Assembly: GCF_900187375.1 (NCBI RefSeq)
Contig: NZ_FYEW01000001.1
Coordinates: 620,001 to 684,000 of the forward strand
Direction: 5' to 3'
From: Hymenobacter gelipurpurascens
Lineage (GTDB): Bacteria > Bacteroidota > Bacteroidia > Cytophagales > Hymenobacteraceae
Length of the DNA: 64,000 nt
Below are positions 10,050-18,669 of the stretch, piece after piece; within the stretch, counting starts at the first letter, position 1; each line of letters starts with the position of its first letter. The notes under the pieces were generated by a model that was not told the DNA's origin, did no database searches, and worked only from the letters and a program-made list of their open reading frames with translations. The translations under genes and the position numbers were made by a program.

Positions 10050-10124
10050 CGCAAGCGCCACCTTAACCAAACCCCCTAAGAGCATCGTACCAGTGGCAAT
10101 AACTTAACTGCAACTGTTCTCTTA

Positions 10125-10628
10125 ATGGATCCTACTCAGCTTAGCCTTGAACTTCGTTACGGTCAGAGTGCTGACCTCAACCGCCGCCGCTGGATTATTG
10201 GCCTGTCGTTGCTGGGCGTAGCCGCCGGCCAGATCGTGAGCCTGTACCAGACCGGCATCATCCATCACCTGCCCGACCCGCCAGTTGGCCCTTTCGATTC
10301 AGATAAGGTAGATGCCTCCGACTACGGCTACAAGCGCCTGGATACTCCCGACGCCCTGCCCATGATTGTGACCTATGGCCTGACCGCCTGCCTGGCCGGA
10401 GCCGGTGGCCTACACCGCGCCAGCAAGCAACCCGCTATTCCGGTGGCTATGGGCCTCAAAACCCTCTTCGATACCTTCACGACAATCAGGCTAGGCCAGG
10501 AGGAGTGGCAGGAAAACAAGGCCCTGTGCTTCTACTGCCAGGTGGCGTCGGTGGCCTCAGTCGCCTCGTTGGCCTTGGCCATGCCCGAGGCGCTGAAGGG
10601 GCTGCGGAAGCTATTGGGTAAGCGGTAA
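10125..10628 (+). CDS. VKOR-like membrane protein
   Basis: A 167-residue protein with four hydrophobic segments (about 23-42, 82-99, 104-122, 137-155). The motif ALCFYCQVASVAS near residue 133 has the CxxC and helix context of the vitamin K epoxide reductase family, which reoxidises disulfide-forming proteins. The first periplasmic loop (DSDKVDASDYGYKRLDTPD) has no cysteine pair, which canonical bacterial VKOR enzymes carry, so enzymatic disulfide shuttling is doubtful or uses another partner. It is a single gene followed by a strong hairpin. Family assignment is moderate. Confidence 0.6.
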   Translation: MDPTQLSLELRYGQSADLNRRRWIIGLSLLGVAAGQIVSLYQTGIIHHLPDPPVGPFDSDKVDASDYGYKRLDTPDALPMIVTYGLTACLAGAGGLHRASKQPAIPVAMGLKTLFDTFTTIRLGQEEWQENKALCFYCQVASVASVASLALAMPEALKGLRKLLGKR

Positions 10629-10654
10629 TCTGCTAGGCCTTAGCCCCTCAAATC

Positions 10655-10692
10655 AACCGCCCCGTAACCGTCCGCTCTGTTACGGGGCGGTT
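10655..10692. terminator. Bidirectional hairpin terminator
   Basis: A perfect 14-bp stem: AACCGCCCCGTAAC (10655-10668) pairs with GTTACGGGGCGGTT (10679-10692), loop of 10 bases. It lies after the VKOR-like gene and before the convergent rhomboid-related gene. Between it and 10896 I see no further gene. Confidence 0.75.
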
Positions 10693-10895
10693 CTACTACC
10701 AAGGCTTGGTGGAATGGGAGGTAGAATCCTGTTTTACCTAGACACCGCCTGAGCGGTGCCGTGAGCAAGAGCTATAGTCACTAGCGTTGGCGGAAGGAAT
10801 GCCTTATTTGTGTGAAGTAGCGGCTAGCTTCCACCCATCAGCCACATCTCACCATAGGTCGTGGCCACCTTCGGAAACACGAGCATGAACAGGTA

Positions 10896-11744
10896 TTAGA
10901 TCATACCTATGCCTAGCGTCCAGACCGCTCCCCGCAAGGGTGGATACATACGCTGATCAAACGGCTCTGTATGGGGCTGCAGCACTACAGGTGTGGCGTC
11001 ATCGCGGAAGAAGGAACTGCGCCGGGCGGCCATCTGAAACCTTATGTTGTCATCGGCCTTCGTGATACGGGAGAGGTAACGGTAGCTCGTCAGATTGGCT
11101 GCTCGAAACTGCGAGTTGCAATCCCGCACAAACTTCCTGTACTGACGCTCTATTTCGCCTTTAGGTCGTGTGGCATCTAGCTCGATAGACTTACTCCAAG
11201 CCAGCCAAAGAGATGCGGTGTGCGCCGCCGAATCTGCTGCCGTGGCCAGCACTGGAGAAGCGATGTAGGCCTGTAGGAGTAGTTGGTTATCGTGCTTGCC
11301 AGTAATCGTTTCGGTGATTCTTAATCCTGCGCCTGGCTTGTATGTATAACCTTGACGCAGCGTATAAAACAGGGTAGGTGAATAGTTCTGCACGTCGCTT
11401 GGGGAGCCTAAAGACGTGAGCGTGCCAGTAGCCTGAATCAAAAAGCTGGTTAAGAAAATGGAGGCTAAGCCGATAATGCAACAGGGCACCATATAAAAAA
11501 GCGTTAACCACCGGGCATCCTGCCCTCTGTGCAGCATATTGATCCGGGGCCGCATTCCCAGAAACACGATGATGCCGCTCAATGCAAAGGGAAGCAAAAG
11601 GCGTGTCTCTGAGTAAGGGTTGACGAGCTGCCAGCATAAGGCCAGCAGCCAATAGGCAATGCTATATAGGAAAAGGAAAGCCGCACCTATCACGACAAAC
11701 GGCAAGAATATATGCCGCAGCTTAAACCCATAATTAGCAAGCAT
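10896..11744 (-). CDS. Rhomboid-family N-terminal domain protein, probably truncated
   Basis: A 282-residue membrane protein starting MLANYGFKLRHIFLPFVVIG. It has N-terminal helices (about 12-32, 45-62, 79-101), then a soluble domain. The features RPRINML, ATGTLTSL, GKHDNQL, WLAWSKSI and EPFDQR match, from memory, the N-terminal region of a Bacteroidota rhomboid intramembrane protease family; there the next helix leads on to the rhomboid domain. Here the helix WTLGIGMI is cut by TAA at 10896-10898, yet the same frame continues with 23 sensible residues (YLFMLVFPKV...) to a TAG at about 10825. The rhomboid domain itself is absent. The start at 11744 is preferred to an in-frame ATG at 11858, which lies within the upstream MFS gene. 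Likely a decayed gene. Confidence 0.6.
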   Translation of the reverse strand: MLANYGFKLRHIFLPFVVIGAAFLFLYSIAYWLLALCWQLVNPYSETRLLLPFALSGIIVFLGMRPRINMLHRGQDARWLTLFYMVPCCIIGLASIFLTSFLIQATGTLTSLGSPSDVQNYSPTLFYTLRQGYTYKPGAGLRITETITGKHDNQLLLQAYIASPVLATAADSAAHTASLWLAWSKSIELDATRPKGEIERQYRKFVRDCNSQFRAANLTSYRYLSRITKADDNIRFQMAARRSSFFRDDATPVVLQPHTEPFDQRMYPPLRGAVWTLGIGMI

Positions 11745-11799
11745 AAACAGATAATGCCCGTTGTAGAAAAAGGGAGATGTATAAAGTAAGGGGCTTTTG

Positions 11800-13062
11800 T
11801 TAGTGCCCCGCGCTAACGACTGGCTCGGCTTCCCCCTCAGCACCAACCGGGGCAACATAGCTTGACAACGAACGAACCGCTAGACCCAGACTGATCAGAA
11901 TAAGCACTGCTCCCAGCAGGAAAGGCGCGCCAGGGAAATACATAGGCGCTTTAGGGCTGGTATAGTAAGCAAACAGGTTCGTCATCAGCGGTGGGCCGAC
12001 GATGGAAGTGAGGCTCATTAGGCTGGTGAGGGCGCCCTGCAACTCGCCTTGCTGGTTGGCGGGCACCTGCCCCGAAATGATGCCCTGTAGCGCCGGCCCC
12101 GCAATGCCGCCCAGGCAGTAGGGAACCAGGAACGCAAACATCATCCAACCTTTAGTGGCGAAGGCAAACAGCACGAAACCCACCGCGTACAGCAGCATGC
12201 CTAGGTACACGGAGCGCTTCTGGCCTAGCGCCGGATTAATGCGCCGGATGAGTACGCCTTGCACCAGCGCCACCAGCAACCCAATGGCACACAGCGAGTA
12301 GCCCACCCACGCCTCGTCCCACTTAAACTTCTCCATCACGTAGTACGTCCAGGCCGATTGGGTGGCGTGGGCGGCTACGTAGATGAACAGCAGGGAAGCC
12401 ACCAGACCCATAATTACGGGGAAGCGCTTCAGCAGCTTTAGCGAGCCGATAGGGTTGGCGCGGCTCCACTCGAAGGGGCGGCGCTTCTCTGCAGGCAATG
12501 ATTCCGGCATCACGAAATAACCATACAGTACATTCAGGAACGTAAGGCCAGCTGCCACCAGAAACGGCAGCTGCGTTCCGTGCTTGCCCAGCACGCCACC
12601 CAGCAGTGGCCCGATGATGAAGCCTAGCCCGAAGGCGGCGCCAATCATTCCGAAGTTTTGAGCACGGGTTTCTGGGGTCGAAATGTCCGCGATATAGGCT
12701 GAGGCCGTGGTGAAGCTGGCACCCATCACGCCCGCAATCAGGCGGCCTACAAACAGCCAGGCGAGGCTAGGGGCAAAGGCTACCAGAATATAATCAAACC
12801 CGAAACCAAGCAGGGAGAGCAGCAACACCGGCCGCCGGCCAAACCGGTCGGAAAGGTTGCCCAGCACTGGTGAAAACAGAAACTGCATCACCGCAAACGC
12901 AAACACCAGCCACCCACCGTAGCGCGCTGCGTCGCTCACGGTGCCGCCCGTGAGGTGTTGAATAAGCCGAGGTACTACCGGAAGGATAATGCCGATGCCG
13001 ATAACATCAAGCAGCAGCGTCAGGAAGATGAAGCCAAGCGCGGCCTTGCGAGGAGCTGCCAT
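11800..13062 (-). CDS. TetA-like MFS exporter (TCR/Tet family)
   Basis: A 420-residue major facilitator protein with about 12 helices. Motif A between helices 2 and 3 is visible as [17 protein letters not shown], and the second part has the typical TetA sequences ([33 protein letters not shown]). Members export tetracycline or other small molecules by proton antiport across the inner membrane; the chromosomal Bacteroidota members have unknown natural substrates. The start at 13062 ([14 protein letters not shown]) is preferred over ATG at 13089. No TetR-type regulator is adjacent, so a dedicated resistance role is not supported. Confidence 0.88.
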   Translation of the reverse strand: MAAPRKAALGFIFLTLLLDVIGIGIILPVVPRLIQHLTGGTVSDAARYGGWLVFAFAVMQFLFSPVLGNLSDRFGRRPVLLLSLLGFGFDYILVAFAPSLAWLFVGRLIAGVMGASFTTASAYIADISTPETRAQNFGMIGAAFGLGFIIGPLLGGVLGKHGTQLPFLVAAGLTFLNVLYGYFVMPESLPAEKRRPFEWSRANPIGSLKLLKRFPVIMGLVASLLFIYVAAHATQSAWTYYVMEKFKWDEAWVGYSLCAIGLLVALVQGVLIRRINPALGQKRSVYLGMLLYAVGFVLFAFATKGWMMFAFLVPYCLGGIAGPALQGIISGQVPANQQGELQGALTSLMSLTSIVGPPLMTNLFAYYTSPKAPMYFPGAPFLLGAVLILISLGLAVRSLSSYVAPVGAEGEAEPVVSAGH

Positions 13063-13141
13063 AGAGGGGAGGGCTAGAATAGGCTGCAAAGGTAGGCCAC
13101 TCAGGGTTGCGCCGCACCTGAAATCTGGCTGCTAGACAATC

Positions 13142-13176
13142 AGCACGTCATCCTGACGAAGGAAGGATGACGTGCT
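13142..13176 (-). terminator. Hairpin, repeat-like terminator
   Basis: AGCACGTCATCCT (13142-13154) pairs perfectly with AGGATGACGTGCT (13164-13176), loop of 9 bases. It lies between the end of addA (13209) and the MFS start. The core TCATCCTGACGAAGGAAGG resembles intergenic repeats common in related genomes (from memory). A TGGCCTAG motif follows at 13193. Confidence 0.6.
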
Positions 13177-13208
13177 TTTCAGCGTTGTAAAGTGGCCTAG
13201 AATGGGTT

Positions 13209-16200
13209 TTAGAACTTCACCACTTCCTGTGTATCAAAATAATAGAGCACGCATTGTACGTCCTGGTAGCCAAGCTGCCGAAACAGTCCTGCGTATTTAA
13301 GCAGGGGCTGGCGGTGGCTCGGCTCGGCGGGTGGTACCTTGAAGTCGATGAGCGTAACGCGCGGCCGGCCGCCGTTGGGCGCAGCCTCAAACACAATCCG
13401 GTCGGGCTTATAATCCTGCTTACGCGTGCCGCCTACCAGAATCTCCCTCTCGGCTTCGGCTTGTACTTCCGGGCTGAAATAATGCGCCATTTCCGGGTGG
13501 CCTACTACGCCCTCAAGCTTCTGCAGCAGTTCTTTTTTCTCGCGGGTGCTTACCAGGCCTTCAGCCACAAGCATGGCCGCTACGCGCTCTATATCAGCGG
13601 CTAAGTGCGTCCGGCGCAGCGCGTAGTGGAGCTTCCGGTTCCACTCGCGCAACTCCTGCTGATCATCGAAGTCGAACACGGTATTAGCGTGGCGCTTCAG
13701 CCGCAGGCGCTCCTCCCAGGGGGTGCTGGTGAGGTTGGTGAGTGGCAGATCGTGGTTGGGCTTGTTAGAAGCCGGGTTGATGGGCGGCACCGTACGCTGC
13801 CCGTCGGCTACTACGTAGGCCATCTGCTCATCCTCCCACTGGCTCGTGCTTAGCAGGTACCGATGCAGAATCTCCGCCACCGTTTTAGCTGGCTCGGCGG
13901 GGGTTGGTGCTTCCCCTTCTTTAACGGCCTTCACTGGCTTAGGCTTCCGACTAATGGCATAGAGACGGTGCTGAGGGCGGGTGAAAGCCACGTAGAGCAT
14001 ATTCAGGCCTTCAAGGAAGGTTTTTTCCAACTCCTCCGTGTACTGCTGCGCCAGGGGAGTATGAAGCAACGCCTGCGTTTGGGGCAGCACCGCCACGCCC
14101 GGCATCAGCGCCACGGGCTTATCTGCTTCTTCCGTGAGGCGGCCCCAGAGCAGCGTACCGCGGTATGGCGTCAGGGACCAGTCGGCAAACGGCACGATAA
14201 CCACACCGTAGGCCAGTCCCTTGGCTTTGTGCACCGTGGTGATGGTTATGGCGTCGCGGCCGGCGGGGGCATTGATGCTGAGGCTGCTCTTTTTGAGGTC
14301 CCAGTAGGCCAGAAAGTTGTTGAGATTGTTGCCGAAGCGCAGGCTGTATTCCAGCGTCAGGTCCAGGAAGCGAAACAAGTACTCACGCTCCGCCGCCCGG
14401 TCCAGCAGCCCAAACAGCCCAATCAGGCGCTCGGTCAGCTCATAGAGGCCTAGGTTGCCGGTTTCCCGCTCCCGCACATCGTAGCCCAGGGCGCGCAGCT
14501 CATCAAAGAACGGCAGCGCCGAGTCGGCGTTTGCCAGCTCCGCCCAGTGGCGGGCGCGGTCCGGGGTGGGAGCAAGGCCGCGTACTACGCGCTCGGTCAG
14601 CAGCAGGGCTTCGGCGCGGGCCAGCGTATCGGCGGGTTGGTTAAGTACCCGAAACAGGGCCACCAGCAGGTTCACCACCTCCGCAAACTCTAGGGAAAGT
14701 GAGTCGGCCGAAATGATGTCGTAGCCCCGCTCTTTCAGAAACTTCGCTATGCGCCGGCTATGGTCGCGGCGTCGGCAGAGCACGGCCACGTCCTGCAGCC
14801 GGAAACCATCTTCCAGGGCCTGCTCCACAAGTTGCAGCGTCAGGTAGAGGGTGCTTTCCTCGTAATCCAACGTCTGGCCTACGGTGTAGCCGGGCAGCAG
14901 GGCGGGCGTATACGTGCCGATGGCGGCATCGTAGCGGCAGGCCGGCGCGTCGTCCTCGGTAAACAACAGCTCAACGTGGCCTAGCCGAGTAGTAGCTTTT
15001 GCAGGCGGCGCAATCTGCTGAAACCCCTCATCATAAATGCCTTGCACCAGCGGTAGCATCTGATGCGACTGGCTTACGTGTGCAAACAGCGTGTTATTAA
15101 ACTCAATAATCTGACTTGCCGAACGGTAATTGGTGTTCAGATTTGCTGCTTCTAGCGTTTGGTCCAGCGTGTAGTAGCGGTCGGCCAGCAGCCCGCGCAA
15201 CTCGTCGTCGGCAATGCGGCCGTAGAGGTACTCCGTTTGGTTTTGGTAGAGGCGCAGGATCTGCTCCATCTCACCTCCGCGCCAGCGGTAAATGGCCTGT
15301 TTCGCGTCGCCCACGGCCAGGCTTAGGCTGCCCGTGGATACGGCATTTTCAACCAGCGGCAGTAAGTTATTCCATTGTAAGACAGATGTATCCTGAAACT
15401 CGTCAATCAGCAAGTGCTGGTAACGGTCGCCGAGGCGCTCATAGAGGAACGGCACCGGCTCGCGCAGCACAATCTGGGCAATACGGCGGTTAAACTCGGC
15501 AATCAGCACCACGCCCCGCTCGCGGCTCAGCTGATCCACGGCCTTGCTCAGCTCACTCAGCAGCGACACCTGAAAGAGGTAGGGCAGCATACCCGTCACC
15601 AATAGGTAATCGGGCAGCAAGTGCTGGCGGAGCTGCTCCATCTGCTCGTAGGCCAGTAGCAATACCGGTTTGGCCGCATCTACACGGGCTTTGTCGGCGG
15701 CGGTTTTTACTTTGCTGCTGTACCATTTGTCCTGCTCCACGGTGGCGCGCACGTAGCTGTTGGCCTCCTTATCGGGCAGTAGACGCTCCTCCCACTTGGT
15801 CACGTAGCCCAGTAGGCCACTCTTGCCCTGGTACAGGTCTGATTCGGAAATGCCAGCCGTTTCAATAGCCTCCTGCGCCACCTCCGCCACGGTTCGGAAG
15901 GCCGTTTCAATCTCGTCGCGGCGCTGGCGCAGGCCTTCGTGCAGGCGGCGGTAATCCTGCATCGAGAGCTTCTGCAGCTGCTCTACGGCCTCGTGCACCG
16001 GCTCGCTGAGCAGAAACTGCCCAAAGTCCACCAGCTCGGCGGGCAGGTTATTCCAGCTGCGGCCTTCATCGGCCTTCATCAGGGCAAAATCCGAAATGGT
16101 GCGCGAAAGCAATGCCGCATTTGGGTCGCGGTTCACGCGGTCCAGCAGCAAGGCCACGGCGCTTTGCAGCACGGTGGCGCTGTCCAGCTCCACCTCAAAC

Positions 16201-16634
16201 GTGGCAGGCAGGCCTAGCTCCCGCGTAAACGCCGTCACAATTCGCTGCACGAAGGAGTCGATGGTACTGACGCCAAAATCGGCGTAGTGGTACATCACCA
16301 GCCGAAACGTTTTGGTAGCTCGTTGGCGCAATTCCCGCTGCCGTTCCTCCGGCGTCGGCAGATATTCTAGCTTGCCCTCGTAGGCCAGTTCTTCCGCAAT
16401 TTGGGCCAGCAGTTGGTCCTCTTCGCCTTCCACTGGGTACGCAAAGCGCCGTAGCGCTCCAATAATGCGCTCCTTCATCTCGCCCGCCGCATCGTTGGTA
16501 AACGTAATGGCCAGAATCCGCTTGAAGTACGCCGCATCCTCAGAGCCCAGCGCCAGCTTCAGGTATTCCTTGGTGAGCTGATACGTTTTGCCAGAGCCGG
16601 CAGAAGAGGAGTAGATGCGGAAGGTGGCGGGCAT
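13209..16634 (-). CDS. addA: AddA-like UvrD helicase / nuclease
   Basis: A 1141-residue superfamily 1 helicase of the AddA/RecB group. Walker A is SSSAGSGKT (Lys16), the DE box is LLIDEFQDTS, and later helicase motifs include TTVHKAKGLAYGVVIVP and GLNMLYVAFTRPQHRLY. The C-terminal nuclease has the LIDFK element (TLIDFKVPP) near the end. With AddB it would unwind and resect double-strand breaks to load RecA. The two subunits are on the same strand but separated by four genes. A -7 element (TACTTTTG on the minus strand) lies at 16657-16664, giving a short leader before the ATG at 16634. Confidence 0.9.
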   Translation of the reverse strand: MPATFRIYSSSAGSGKTYQLTKEYLKLALGSEDAAYFKRILAITFTNDAAGEMKERIIGALRRFAYPVEGEEDQLLAQIAEELAYEGKLEYLPTPEERQRELRQRATKTFRLVMYHYADFGVSTIDSFVQRIVTAFTRELGLPATFEVELDSATVLQSAVALLLDRVNRDPNAALLSRTISDFALMKADEGRSWNNLPAELVDFGQFLLSEPVHEAVEQLQKLSMQDYRRLHEGLRQRRDEIETAFRTVAEVAQEAIETAGISESDLYQGKSGLLGYVTKWEERLLPDKEANSYVRATVEQDKWYSSKVKTAADKARVDAAKPVLLLAYEQMEQLRQHLLPDYLLVTGMLPYLFQVSLLSELSKAVDQLSRERGVVLIAEFNRRIAQIVLREPVPFLYERLGDRYQHLLIDEFQDTSVLQWNNLLPLVENAVSTGSLSLAVGDAKQAIYRWRGGEMEQILRLYQNQTEYLYGRIADDELRGLLADRYYTLDQTLEAANLNTNYRSASQIIEFNNTLFAHVSQSHQMLPLVQGIYDEGFQQIAPPAKATTRLGHVELLFTEDDAPACRYDAAIGTYTPALLPGYTVGQTLDYEESTLYLTLQLVEQALEDGFRLQDVAVLCRRRDHSRRIAKFLKERGYDIISADSLSLEFAEVVNLLVALFRVLNQPADTLARAEALLLTERVVRGLAPTPDRARHWAELANADSALPFFDELRALGYDVRERETGNLGLYELTERLIGLFGLLDRAAEREYLFRFLDLTLEYSLRFGNNLNNFLAYWDLKKSSLSINAPAGRDAITITTVHKAKGLAYGVVIVPFADWSLTPYRGTLLWGRLTEEADKPVALMPGVAVLPQTQALLHTPLAQQYTEELEKTFLEGLNMLYVAFTRPQHRLYAISRKPKPVKAVKEGEAPTPAEPAKTVAEILHRYLLSTSQWEDEQMAYVVADGQRTVPPINPASNKPNHDLPLTNLTSTPWEERLRLKRHANTVFDFDDQQELREWNRKLHYALRRTHLAADIERVAAMLVAEGLVSTREKKELLQKLEGVVGHPEMAHYFSPEVQAEAEREILVGGTRKQDYKPDRIVFEAAPNGGRPRVTLIDFKVPPAEPSHRQPLLKYAGLFRQLGYQDVQCVLYYFDTQEVVKF

Positions 16635-16656
16635 TGTGGGCGGGGAAATGTGGATG

Positions 16657-16664
16657 CAAAAGTA
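16657..16664 (-). promoter_or_regulatory. Promoter -7 element of addA
   Basis: On the minus strand the sequence reads TACTTTTG, a match to the Bacteroidota -7 consensus TAnnTTTG, 22 bases before the addA ATG. A T-rich -33 region (CTACTTTTCC) lies about 20 bases upstream. Confidence 0.55.
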
Positions 16665-16742
16665 GACTTTTGTATCACGGAAAAGTAGGATGCTGCAGGA
16701 AGCAGCATTTCCTCTATTTGACGCTTAAGGCTTTTAAATCTT

Positions 16743-17339
16743 ATGATAATATTCTCAATGACAGCGTATTGGCAAAGAATTGAGAGTTGGATTAAAAGTA
16801 ATTATCCAGCTGTACTGGCTACCCTGAATGCGCCAGCTTCAGTTGCGGAATTAGATAAGGTAGAATCTGTGCTTAATGCCAAACTGCCTGAAGATTTTAA
16901 ATTATTTCTTTCGGTACATAACGGGCAAGCGCAAACGCACTTGAGTCTCTTTGATGGTGATAGTCTGTTAAGCACTGAAGATATAATTGCGGAGTGGGAA
17001 AGCTGGAATTCTATATTGCCGTCAATCAATGAAGAGGGAATAAAACTTTCTGGGAAACCCATAACCTCAGAACCAGATCCGGGAGTAAGGAATGACTGGT
17101 GGCACACTGGATGGATTCCTTTTACCACTGACGGCTGCGGAAATAGTTATTGTATTGACGTAGCTCCCACCAGCGAGGGAAAGTCAGGACAGATAATCAG
17201 AATGTGGCATGATGATGCCAATAGGCCTATCGTTGCTGCTTCCTTAAGCGAGTGGATTGACGCCTACGTTCTTGATCTAGAAAAGGGGGCATATGCGCCT
17301 TCCAATAACTTAGGCTGGGGCGGTATTATCAAAAAGTAG
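16743..17339 (+). CDS. SMI1/KNR4 (SUKH) family protein
   Basis: A 198-residue soluble protein. The pattern ASVAELDKVESVLNAKLPEDFKLFLSVHNGQ (about 33-62) followed by WIPFTTDGCGNSYCID (about 123-139) is the SUKH/SMI1-KNR4 fold. In bacteria this superfamily is rich in immunity proteins for polymorphic toxins. No toxin gene is next to it, so it is either an orphan immunity gene or has another cellular role. An alternative start is the ATG at 16758. Its base composition is visibly more AT-rich than addA and the thioesterase around it, which suggests acquisition from elsewhere. Confidence 0.82.
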   Translation: MIIFSMTAYWQRIESWIKSNYPAVLATLNAPASVAELDKVESVLNAKLPEDFKLFLSVHNGQAQTHLSLFDGDSLLSTEDIIAEWESWNSILPSINEEGIKLSGKPITSEPDPGVRNDWWHTGWIPFTTDGCGNSYCIDVAPTSEGKSGQIIRMWHDDANRPIVAASLSEWIDAYVLDLEKGAYAPSNNLGWGGIIKK

Positions 17340-17356
17340 CTTTACAAACAATAAGC

Positions 17357-17770
17357 TTATCCCACCGGCCCCCACAGTCGCTCCACCACATCCGGCTCAA
17401 TCCGGACTGGCCGTTTGGAGGCTGGATCCAGCAGTACCCACTGCGTTTCCGCTTCGCAAAGCAGTCTATTATCTGAAGCCCGCTCGATGCGCACAAAGCG
17501 CTGACACTGGGCGCCGCGCACCTCACCAATCCAGGTGGTGCAGCGCAGCTCTTCGCCCAGCAGGGCCGGGTGGCGGTAGTGTATCCGGTGTTCCCGCACC
17601 ACCCAGATATACTGCTTCCGCTCGTCGGCAGGGTAGGCCGTTAGCCAATGCTCACCAGCTGTATCCTGCACCCACCGCACGTATTGCACATTATTTACGT
17701 GGTCTAGCTCATCAATATCCTGAGGCTGCACGGTGAGCAAGCGAGAGAATCGGGACGCAGGTGTATCCAT
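17357..17770 (-). CDS. Acyl-CoA thioesterase, hotdog fold
   Basis: A 137-residue protein of the 4-hydroxybenzoyl-CoA thioesterase/YbgC-like hotdog family. The family signature is DIDELDHVNNVQYVRWVQDTAGEHW (about 18-42), containing the catalytic acidic residue, then HRIHYRHPALLGEELRCTTWIGE. Such enzymes hydrolyse acyl-CoA or acyl-ACP thioesters in the cytoplasm. It faces the SUKH gene convergently with only 17 bases between stops. Specific substrate is unknown. Confidence 0.88.
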   Translation of the reverse strand: MDTPASRFSRLLTVQPQDIDELDHVNNVQYVRWVQDTAGEHWLTAYPADERKQYIWVVREHRIHYRHPALLGEELRCTTWIGEVRGAQCQRFVRIERASDNRLLCEAETQWVLLDPASKRPVRIEPDVVERLWGPVG

Positions 17771-18084
17771 GGAGTAAATGAACGGGAATCAGAGGTATGA
17801 ATACTGCTTAAGCCACTATAAATACACTTAAAAACAGGAATGCCGCCGCGGAATGTGGCCTAGAGGGTAAGGAACGTGACGTGCAAACCGTTGAGCTACA
17901 GATTTTTTTGGTATAAATTCAGGGCATGATAGCACTGTATATGGCAGATTAGAAAGTATATGCTATATTTGAAGCAGGTTTAAGAGAATGTAGTGACCCA
18001 GACCCTGTTGAGTACTTCCGCGAGGAAGGGTAAGCAGCAAGGAAATCTGCTTATCTTAAAAAAATCATCTATCACAAAAGTACC
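17771..18084 (+). promoter_or_regulatory. Promoter and structured leader of the cold-shock gene
   Basis: A 314-base gap. It holds a TGGCCTAG motif at 17856, a -7 element TATATTTG at 17964-17971, and then a leader of about 105 bases before the cold-shock ATG at 18085. The leader contains a hairpin CTTCC-GCGA-GGAAG (18015-18028) closed by a GNRA-type tetraloop, and a second possible stem AAGCAG (18032-18037)/CTGCTT (18047-18052). Long structured leaders are usual for cold-shock mRNAs, where they control translation with temperature; that role here is inferred. Confidence 0.6.
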
Positions 18085-18276
18085 ATGCAGACAGGAACTG
18101 TAAAATTCTTCAACGAAACCAAAGGTTTTGGTTTCATCAAAGTGGACGAGACCGGCGAGGACATCTTCGTACACGTAAGCGAGCTGATCGACGAAATCCG
18201 CGACAAAGACAAAGTTGAGTTCGAAATTGCTCAGGGCCGCAAGGGCTTGAACGCCGTTAAAGTGAAACTAGCTTAG
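18085..18276 (+). CDS. Cold-shock protein (CspA family)
   Basis: A 63-residue single OB-fold protein. RNP1 is KGFGFI (residues 13-18) and RNP2 is DIFVHV (about 26-31). These bind single-stranded RNA and act as RNA chaperones. Length and motifs fit the family exactly. It is monocistronic, with a structured leader upstream and an intrinsic terminator 30 bases after the stop. The DEAD-box helicase that follows (18670) may belong to the same cold response. Confidence 0.95.
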   Translation: MQTGTVKFFNETKGFGFIKVDETGEDIFVHVSELIDEIRDKDKVEFEIAQGRKGLNAVKVKLA

Positions 18277-18669
18277 TTTTATCCTTTTTCGGATAGATTT
18301 AGAAAAGCAGGTCCTCCAAAGGGCCTGCTTTTTTTGTTGCCTGGGAAAAAGCAGATTACACGGAAGAAAGTACTACCGCTATCAAGCGGTGCCTCTCTTA
18401 ACCAATGCCCTGCTGCTGCGTATTTATGGAGAATAGCTCTGCGTAGATTAGCAGAAACATGGATTTTCCGATATTTCTCCCTACCTTTGCAGCCGCATTT
18501 GAGAACGGCCACGTTCCGCGCAGCTTGAGAGCTGCCTTTAAGAAACTTGTTGGGCCGGCTTTGTCTTCCGTCCGTTGCTTCCGTCACTTGTCGTTGTTGT
18601 TGAGTGGGAGAAGAGCGTCGCTGAATCCGCTGTTTTCAGAGCTATTGTCTCCACTCCATCAACATAGAA
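18277..18669 (+). promoter_or_regulatory. Terminator, promoter and long leader before deaD-type helicase
   Basis: A 393-base gap without a gene. After the cold-shock terminator it holds a promoter: -7 element TACCTTTG at 18482-18489 with TTTT at about 18463. Transcription from there gives a leader of about 175 bases before the helicase ATG at 18670. The leader includes a 6-bp hairpin GCAGCT-TGAG-AGCTGC (18520-18535). A long leader fits post-transcriptional control as known for deaD/csdA in other bacteria; the parallel is inference. Confidence 0.55.
18305..18335 (+). terminator. Rho-independent terminator of cold-shock gene
   Basis: AAGCAGGTCC (18305-18314) pairs with GGGCCTGCTT (18321-18330) with one wobble, followed by a run of T to 18335. 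Confidence 0.88.
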
